Shown one piece after another: positions 4,385 through 9,850 of a DNA stretch of 9,850 nt. The notes under the pieces are model-generated. The model was given only the letters and a program-made list of their open reading frames with translations, searched no databases and was not told the origin of the DNA. Every line of letters begins with the position of its first letter. Position 1 is the first letter of the stretch. This stretch comes from Desulfobacterales bacterium. GTDB taxonomy: Bacteria > Desulfobacterota > Desulfobacteria > Desulfobacterales > Desulfosalsimonadaceae. A program made the position numbers and the translations under genes. The stretch is taken from positions 1-9,850 of the forward strand of contig SLIE01000504.1 in the NCBI GenBank assembly GCA_007135795.1. Reading direction: 5' to 3'.

Positions 4385-6619
4385 ATGCCTGCAAAGTATA
4401 GACTTAAGGACAACAGCCCGCTTGTATTGAGCCCGCTCATGTCCTGCAAGGATAATTGCCTCGACCGAAACGATCTTTTTGTCATCCGCAATTGCGCCAG
4501 GTATCTCAACCGATACCTGGGCCATCATTTTATTTTAGATGAAGAAACCATGGAATTCATCTGCTGGATTATCGGGACGGATAAAGTTCAGTTATCCGAA
4601 AAGATCATCCAATATGCCCGGGCGAAAGACAGGAGTGATATTGAAGAAGATTTTCTTGAGTGTGATGCGGATGACTTTGCAAGAACCGCATTCAAGGCAA
4701 TACGCAACATAAAATCCGCTCATCACTATAAAATGGGCAGGTACGTTTTGGAGCTTCTGGAAACCAGATCGAAAAGCATCAAATACAAGGGCCTGTCAGA
4801 TTTGGAGAAAAACCTTAAAAAGCTGAAAAAAATATTCACCCTCTCCGAGGAAGAAGTACAGGTAGTCACTTTTTTCTTTATTTTATCAGCCTATGAGCAG
4901 TCTGAAGATTTCTTCACCCGCCACCTGGAATGCACCAAGTTCAGCGGCAGAAAATCTCTGAAAAACATCCTGGGGATGGATCACGATGCGCTGAACCGGA
5001 TTTTAAACGGCACCCTTGTAAAAACGGGGATGCTCGAGATAGACAAGTACAATGCTGAACTCAACCAAAAAATCATCTGCGCCCTTCAAGGCCCTCCGGA
5101 ACGAAAGATTTCCGAAACTTTTTATTCGAACATCCCGAAAAACACGATTCCAATGGAATACCATCTGATCGGCAGCAAAAAAATAGACCATGCGGTCAAT
5201 ATACTGATCAAGAAAAGCGATACCCCCACCCACATACTGCTGTACGGTCCCCCTGGAACCGGAAAAACAAGTTTTGCCTATGGACTGTCCAAACTTCTCC
5301 AAACGCCCGCATACGAGATTGCCAAATGGGAAAGCAACCAGAGCAGGGACAGAAGAACCGCAATTGTCGCTTGCCTCGGCATGACAAATGGCGGCAGCGG
5401 CTCTCTTCTCATTGTCGATGAGGCGGATAATATTTTAAATACCCGGTTTTCATGGTTTAACCGGGGAGAGACACAAGACAAGGGATGGCTGAACCAGCTG
5501 CTGGACGAACCTGGTGTCCGGATGATATGGATAACCAATGACATCGAAGGAATTGAAAAATCGGTCCTGAGAAGATTCTCCTTTAGCCTGAAGTTTAACC
5601 CTTTCAACCGTCAGCAGCGAATCCATTTGTGGAACAACGTTGTTTCGCGAAACAGGTGCAAAACTTTTTTCAGCGATGAAAGCATCGCAGCCCTGGCAAA
5701 AAAGCATAACGCCAGTCCCGGTGCGATCGCTCTTGCCATAAAAAAAGCGCTCGAGGTTAAGCCTCGTTCCAAAAAAAGCATTCACCATGCCCTTAACCTG
5801 GGTTTGGAGGCGCACCAGACGCTGTTCAAACTGGATAAAAAACCGGTTCAACAAAACAATATCGAGTCAGCATACTCACTGGACGGCTTGAACATCAACG
5901 GCGAACTTCCTTCGCTTTTCCTTCAACTCAACCGGTTTGACGAATACCTGCGGAAAGGGTCCCAAAAGGATGTGAGAAATCTCAACCTCCTGTTTTACGG
6001 GCCTCCTGGCACCGGCAAAAGTGAACTGGCCCGATACATCGCCCAACATCTCGACAGGGAGATTATTTGCAAGCGCCCCAGCGACCTGCTTGACCCTTAT
6101 GTCGGCGTGGCGGAGAAAAATATCCGGCATGCGTTTGAACAGGCCGAGCAGGAAGGCGCCGTCCTGGTATTAGATGAAGTCGATTCTGTTCTTTTCCCCC
6201 GCGAAAGCGCGGTTCGCTCCTGGGAGATCAGTTTCACAAACGAATTTCTGACACAGATGGAAAGATTCACGGGGATACTGATCTGCACCACCAACCGACT
6301 GGCAGGGATGGACTCCGCCGCCATCAGGAGATTCAACCAGAAACTCGGTTTTGACTATCTTCTGCCCGAAGGTAACAAAATCTTCTACCAGAAACTCCTG
6401 CAACGGTTGATCAATGAGCCTATAGAACAACCTATGGAAACCGCATTGCTGAAACTAAACAACCTGTCTCCAGGCGACTTTAAAACCGTCCGGGACCGGT
6501 ACGCCTTTTTCCCTTCCGAAGAGCTGAGCCATGAACTGCTTTTTCAAGCACTGAGAGAGGAGTCGAAAATCAAGGATATTCAGAAAGGGATCAAACCGAT
6601 TGGTTTTTCTGCGGGATAA
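4385..6619 (+). CDS. Tandem AAA+ ATPase (744 aa)
   Basis: The ATG at 4385 has AAGGAG six bases upstream; the ATG at 4367 in the same frame would overlap that site and lacks its own. A helical N-terminal region of about 270 residues, which I do not recognise, precedes two AAA+ modules. Module 1 has Walker A GPPGTGKT (288-295), Walker B LLIVDEAD (Asp345-Glu346), sensor-1 WITND and a following RRF arginine pair. Module 2 has Walker A GPPGTGKS (539-546), Walker B VLVLDEVDS (Asp597-Glu598), sensor-1 CTTN and RRF. All catalytic residues are present in both, so both should hydrolyse ATP. It resembles the COG0464 group of cytosolic remodelling ATPases. No protease, nuclease or membrane segment is fused, so the effector or substrate is unknown. 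Its promoter shares the operator found at the WYL gene. Confidence 0.9.
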   Translation: MPAKYRLKDNSPLVLSPLMSCKDNCLDRNDLFVIRNCARYLNRYLGHHFILDEETMEFICWIIGTDKVQLSEKIIQYARAKDRSDIEEDFLECDADDFARTAFKAIRNIKSAHHYKMGRYVLELLETRSKSIKYKGLSDLEKNLKKLKKIFTLSEEEVQVVTFFFILSAYEQSEDFFTRHLECTKFSGRKSLKNILGMDHDALNRILNGTLVKTGMLEIDKYNAELNQKIICALQGPPERKISETFYSNIPKNTIPMEYHLIGSKKIDHAVNILIKKSDTPTHILLYGPPGTGKTSFAYGLSKLLQTPAYEIAKWESNQSRDRRTAIVACLGMTNGGSGSLLIVDEADNILNTRFSWFNRGETQDKGWLNQLLDEPGVRMIWITNDIEGIEKSVLRRFSFSLKFNPFNRQQRIHLWNNVVSRNRCKTFFSDESIAALAKKHNASPGAIALAIKKALEVKPRSKKSIHHALNLGLEAHQTLFKLDKKPVQQNNIESAYSLDGLNINGELPSLFLQLNRFDEYLRKGSQKDVRNLNLLFYGPPGTGKSELARYIAQHLDREIICKRPSDLLDPYVGVAEKNIRHAFEQAEQEGAVLVLDEVDSVLFPRESAVRSWEISFTNEFLTQMERFTGILICTTNRLAGMDSAAIRRFNQKLGFDYLLPEGNKIFYQKLLQRLINEPIEQPMETALLKLNNLSPGDFKTVRDRYAFFPSEELSHELLFQALREESKIKDIQKGIKPIGFSAG

Positions 6620-6630
6620 CTTCATAGACT

Positions 6631-6840
6631 TCATAGGCAAATATTGCATTGCAGGTGTTTGCCCATTGCTGCTGTGTATGTTGACATCATCCGATCAACG
6701 TGGTCCAGCACGTGGAGAACCCCGAGATGCCTTGAGTGTTCAGGAGTGTTCGTCGTGTCCGAATCGACATTGTCCATGAAATGATGGGGTTCATGCAGGG
6801 CAAAGGAAATCGCTTCCAACTCTTTTGCTGCTTTTGCGTT
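6631..6840 (-). pseudogene. Possible C-terminal remnant of a Na/Pi symporter (PhoU-like tail)
   Basis: The frame runs from the stop at 6841-6843 down to TGA at 6631-6633 without a convincing start signal. It encodes segments such as NAKAAKELEAISFALHEP and HLGVLHVLDHVDRMM. The regular helical heptads and the LDHVDR signature recall the PhoU-like C-terminal domain of Na/Pi cotransporter-family proteins. The match is by eye and weak. It lies tail to tail with the AAA+ gene and overlaps the end of the GH15 remnant in another frame, which fits decayed leftover sequence. Confidence 0.32.
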
Positions 6841-6994
6841 TCATGACCCTTTTCTCTCCTGCCCGGGAAATGGCCCAGGCGGCATTGACCAAACCGATAT
6901 GACTGAAGGCTTGGGGAAAATTGCCGATCAACTTCCCGGTTTCAATCAAGGCCACTTGATTGAAACCGGCCAACACAGGCCAGATTGCTGACAC
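6791..6994 (-). pseudogene. C-terminal remnant of a GH15 glucoamylase/trehalase-like gene
   Basis: The frame contains LIETGKLIGNFPQAFSHIGL followed by VNAAWAISRAG. 'TGxLLGNFPQAFSHxGLxNAA' is the characteristic end of glycoside hydrolase family 15 proteins (glucoamylase, trehalase). Similarity covers only about 6848-6949. The sequence upstream (7024 down to about 6950) does not resemble GH15, and the first 650 or so residues of the enzyme are absent. A perfect palindrome (6936-6969) sits exactly where the similarity begins, so the break may have been a fold-back rearrangement. The frame after SRAG is probably past the original stop or shifted. Confidence 0.6.
6936..6969. repeat. Perfect 34-bp palindrome (15-bp arms)
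   Basis: CCGGTTTCAATCAAG (6936-6950) and CTTGATTGAAACCGG (6955-6969) are exact inverted copies around GCCA. It straddles the point where the GH15 remnant begins and has no T-tract. The position suggests an inverted duplication made at a rearrangement junction rather than a regulatory site. Confidence 0.8.
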
Positions 6995-7024
6995 TTGCCA
7001 TGCGAGCCTCTCGTATCTGATCGT

Positions 7025-7162
7025 TTATTTCAGCTCAGGTCTGATTACCTGGGCTGTGAAAAAATATAATCTTCCGGCCAGAGCGATATTATAAAATCCC
7101 CTGACCCGTTTGCGGAGCAGCCATCCTCCTCGTTGCATTGAAGCTACTCCATCATTGTTCAT
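7025..7162 (-). other. Possible 45-aa small ORF or decayed coding frame (unrecognised)
   Basis: An ATG at 7160-7162 opens a 45-codon frame containing QRGGWLLRKRVRGFYNIALA and ending at TAA 7025-7027. An internal ATG at 7136-7138 has GGAG eight bases upstream. The same frame continues past the stop into the GH15 remnant frame, so the stop may be a disabling mutation. A 9-bp hairpin, AGCTCAGGT (7032-7040) with ACCTGGGCT (7047-7055), lies at its 3' end. The remaining bases to 7360 hold no gene, promoter or terminator that I can support. Confidence 0.2.
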
Positions 7163-7360
7163 CCTTTACATCACAAATCCATATGTTGGTCCGGGCAAAT
7201 CAAGGTAAGGGCATACTATATACTATGGCTATCTTCGCACAGTAATGCGAATTTGGCGGATCTCGAGGATGGCGGATTAAATATACAAATTCCAGGAGGC
7301 CCGGGAATACTATCATTCATGGCAAGTATGTTGCACTCGTACCCATACCGAGGCATATGC

Positions 7361-9850
7361 CTACGCCTGTTCGATCGCCTCCCGCACCTTGACCGCCAGC
7401 TCTTTCAGCGAGAATGGTTTCTGAATAAATTGCACCCCTTCATCAAGTACCCCGTGATGGGCGATGACATTGGCCGTATAGCCCGACATGTAAAGGGTTT
7501 TAAGGCCAGGATGGTTTTTGACCAATTGGGATGATAAATCCCGGCCGTTCATCTCCGGCATGATTACGTCGGTTATGAGCAGGTCGATTGTTCCATCACA
7601 TTCCCAAACAGCCTGCAACGCATGATTTGGGTCTTCAGCGGTTAATACGGTGTAACCGAGATGCTCAATCATCGCTTTTCCCATTTTCAAAATAGCCGGT
7701 TCATCTTCGACCAGCAGGATGGTTTCAGAACCCCTGGGAACTTCCCCGCTGGATTCTTTGACGGAATACAAAAAGGATTGTTCCGCTTCATCGGAAGGGA
7801 AATATATTTTAAATGTCGTTCCCTCTCCGGGCTCGCTGTACACATTGATAAATCCGTTGTTCTGTTTGACAATGCCGTAAATCGTGGGCAGCCCCAAGCC
7901 TGTCCCTTTTCCAACTTCCTTGGTCGTAAAATACGGTTCAAATAGTTGAGCCCTGACTTCTTTTTCCATTCCATGGCCATCATCGCTGACTGCCAACATT
8001 ACATATCGCCCCGAAATTGACTCCGGATTGGTCTTGCAGTAATCTTCATCAACTATTGTATTTTTCGTCTCTATGGTCAACTTCCCCACATCGAATATGG
8101 CATCTCGCGCATTTGTAGCGAGATTCGCCATGATCTGGTCCACCTGGGAAGGGTCGATTTTTACCGGCCACAAATTGTTACCGGGATGCCATGCAAGATC
8201 AAGGTTTTCACCGATCAAGCGCTGCAGCATTCTGAGCATGTTGGAAATGGTATCGTTCAAATCGATCAGCACCGGGTTGATGGTCTGTTGCCTTGCAAAG
8301 GCCAGAAGCTGACGCACGATGACCGCGGATTGATTTCCTGCTGTGTAAATTTCCTGGATCGTTTCTCGGAGGGGGTCTGACGGTTCCATCATGCCGATGG
8401 CCATTTCGGCGTAACCGTTGATGATGGTAAGCTTGTTGTTGAAGTCGTGTGCCACCCCGCCTGCCAGACGGCCTACGGATTCCATTTTCTGGGCCTGATT
8501 TAGTTGAGACTGCAGTTTTTCACGTGCCCGCTCATTCCATTTATGTTCTTCAAGCGTACGGGCAAGCTTCAGGTTGCCATAACTCAACGTGGAAATCATT
8601 TCCGCAAACCGGGAATAATAATTCATAGCCCTTTCAACCACTTTGCGGCTGTACCGGGAAACGCCATCCAGAGCTGCCATGTATGTTTGCTCATCAAAAC
8701 CATAGTTGCGAGCCTGGGCGCGGAATGTTCCATAATCTATTTCTTCGTCTTCATAGAAAAACTGCCCGAGAATGATGTTTCCGAAGTGTTTATCTCCTAT
8801 CAAAATCGGTGTGGCCGCATGCCAAATATTGTTTTTACAGCGATAGGCTTTGAATTCTCCGGGTGCACTCCCGGAAGAAAGAATGGTATCACTTTCTATA
8901 CAATTTTTGGATGTTTCAGGATGCACGCGATGAAACAGCGTACAGATATCCTGCCAGCCTGTTGAAACCAGCACATTGCCCTCCAGGTCAATAATAGAAC
9001 CGCCAATGCCGGTCAGGCTGTAAAATTGATTCATGAGTTCCTGGGTTGCTACTGTGTTGAGGATATCTGCCAGATCAAGCATCCCGATATCACCCTCGGG
9101 TAGAAGGATGGCGTTCAATTTATCCCGCACTCGTTTTTCACTTTCACGGTAGCGATCCTCGCTATCGCGAAGCGCCGCCTCCGCCTGCTTACGCTCAGTG
9201 ATGTCAGTGCAGGAAGCTACCCTTTGATCGGTTCCCGGAATCATGCCCACACCCAGCAAAACATATCGCATTTCCTTACTGCGAGTAATGAAACGGAACT
9301 CGTACCGGCGGGGAACGGCATCCGGATTCTGACGCCGCAAATAATGATTTTCCTTCATCCAAACCACATCCTCCGGATGAACAAATTCGGTCCAGGATTT
9401 TTTCCCTTCAATCTCTCGGGGTAAATATCCGGAAAGCTCTACAAAATTAGAATTGACAAGGGAAATGGTAGTATCTTCTTCAACAATGAGCATTGCTGTG
9501 CCGGAGGTTTCGAATATGGTGCGATAGTAGTTCTCGGACTGGCGCAAGGCTTCTTCGGCAGCCACCCGCTCGGTTATAATTTCGGTGTAAACGACAATCC
9601 CCCCAATCGATCCGTCGGCTTTATACCATGGACGACATTCCCAACGGGTCCAGTCCAGGGTCCCGTCTTTCCTGTGATAGCTATCCCTCTCACTGCGGAA
9701 TACCTTACCAACCAATGCCTTTTGATGCACATGCCGCCATTTGTCAGGTAAATCGGGGAACACATCATAATGATGCCTCCCGATGACATCGGTTTCCTTG
9801 ACACCATACATGTCAAGGTACTGCTGGCTTACATAAACGTACTTCAAATC
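7361..9850 (-). CDS. Hybrid sensor histidine kinase, PAS-PAS-PocR-HisKA-HATPase-receiver (5' end beyond window)
   Basis: The frame is open to the window edge, so the N-terminus is missing. Numbering here counts from the Met codon at 9845-9847. The order is PAS1 (cut at its start, to about 95), PAS2 (about 105-220, with PAC-like DITERKQAE after it) and a PocR sensor domain (about 250-425, with SGSAPGEFKAYRC and PILIGDKHFGNIILGQFFYE). A HisKA follows with phospho-acceptor His467 in LAGGVAHDFNN. The HATPase_c has N-box NLATNARDA, G1 DDGHGM and G2 GKGTGLGL. A receiver with Asp760 in LLITDVIMPEMNG ends in a KPF motif. All catalytic residues are intact. The HATPase-REC arrangement suggests a phosphorelay to an unlinked Hpt or response regulator. 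The PocR domain is associated with small-molecule sensing, but the ligand here is unknown. No membrane segment is visible in the part present. Confidence 0.92.
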   Translation of the reverse strand, partial: DLKYVYVSQQYLDMYGVKETDVIGRHHYDVFPDLPDKWRHVHQKALVGKVFRSERDSYHRKDGTLDWTRWECRPWYKADGSIGGIVVYTEIITERVAAEEALRQSENYYRTIFETSGTAMLIVEEDTTISLVNSNFVELSGYLPREIEGKKSWTEFVHPEDVVWMKENHYLRRQNPDAVPRRYEFRFITRSKEMRYVLLGVGMIPGTDQRVASCTDITERKQAEAALRDSEDRYRESEKRVRDKLNAILLPEGDIGMLDLADILNTVATQELMNQFYSLTGIGGSIIDLEGNVLVSTGWQDICTLFHRVHPETSKNCIESDTILSSGSAPGEFKAYRCKNNIWHAATPILIGDKHFGNIILGQFFYEDEEIDYGTFRAQARNYGFDEQTYMAALDGVSRYSRKVVERAMNYYSRFAEMISTLSYGNLKLARTLEEHKWNERAREKLQSQLNQAQKMESVGRLAGGVAHDFNNKLTIINGYAEMAIGMMEPSDPLRETIQEIYTAGNQSAVIVRQLLAFARQQTINPVLIDLNDTISNMLRMLQRLIGENLDLAWHPGNNLWPVKIDPSQVDQIMANLATNARDAIFDVGKLTIETKNTIVDEDYCKTNPESISGRYVMLAVSDDGHGMEKEVRAQLFEPYFTTKEVGKGTGLGLPTIYGIVKQNNGFINVYSEPGEGTTFKIYFPSDEAEQSFLYSVKESSGEVPRGSETILLVEDEPAILKMGKAMIEHLGYTVLTAEDPNHALQAVWECDGTIDLLITDVIMPEMNGRDLSSQLVKNHPGLKTLYMSGYTANVIAHHGVLDEGVQFIQKPFSLKELAVKVREAIEQA

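Noticed and set aside
6619..6663. Tandem ACTTCATAG repeat (6619-6636) and GGCAAA/TTTGCC hairpin (6636-6663) after the AAA+ stop, considered as a terminator
   Set aside because: The stem is only 6 bp with a 16-nt loop and no T-tract follows, so I do not call it a terminator.
7253..9424. Several 64-153-aa plus-strand frames opposite the hybrid kinase
   Set aside because: The minus-strand kinase frame accounts for the sequence with intact domains, and these are antisense shadows.

Overview
The window is ordinary-GC bacterial DNA with several distinct textures. The likely host is a Desulfobacterota (deltaproteobacterial) relative. This is inferred from gene style only: a DUF362-type protein with a double [4Fe-4S] tail, a PAS-PAS-PocR hybrid histidine kinase, and many small zinc-ribbon proteins. 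No rRNA, tRNA or CRISPR array was seen.

Region 1 (1-1200) is the end of one gene followed by debris. It holds the 3' end of a DUF362/ferredoxin protein, a small minus-strand zinc-finger protein (403-618), a perfect 21-bp tandem repeat (741-782) and the decayed C-terminus of an amidohydrolase (812-961). It ends with a 141-bp MITE-like element with 17-bp terminal inverted repeats and a flanking TAAATA duplication (1048-1200).

Region 2 (1201-2700) is AT-richer and looks acquired. A strong promoter with an embedded operator-like dyad (1203-1230) leads into about 125 nt of structured RNA ending in a near-ideal intrinsic terminator (1320-1362). Upstream segments can pair with the terminator loop and 3' arm, so this is either a small RNA or an attenuator. 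Two unrecognised zinc-ribbon genes follow (1487-1789 and 2025-2618), separated by a long hairpin.

Region 3 (2705-6619) is the most interesting part. A WYL-domain regulator (minus strand) is divergent from a 114-aa free-standing histidine-kinase dimerisation domain, followed by a 744-aa tandem AAA+ ATPase. A block of about 60 bp containing the dyad GTTCCgtgaaatGGAAC lies between the regulator and the small gene, and is repeated almost exactly in front of the ATPase. The three genes therefore look like one regulon controlled by the WYL protein. This is a candidate undescribed ATPase system; its function (defence, stress or other) is not shown by the sequence.

Region 4 (6620-7360) has no intact gene that I can support. 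It carries minus-strand remnants resembling the tail of a Na/Pi symporter (PhoU-like) and the tail of a GH15 glucoamylase/trehalase, the latter ending in a perfect 34-bp palindrome. Region 5 (7361-9850, minus) is a large hybrid histidine kinase that runs off the window.
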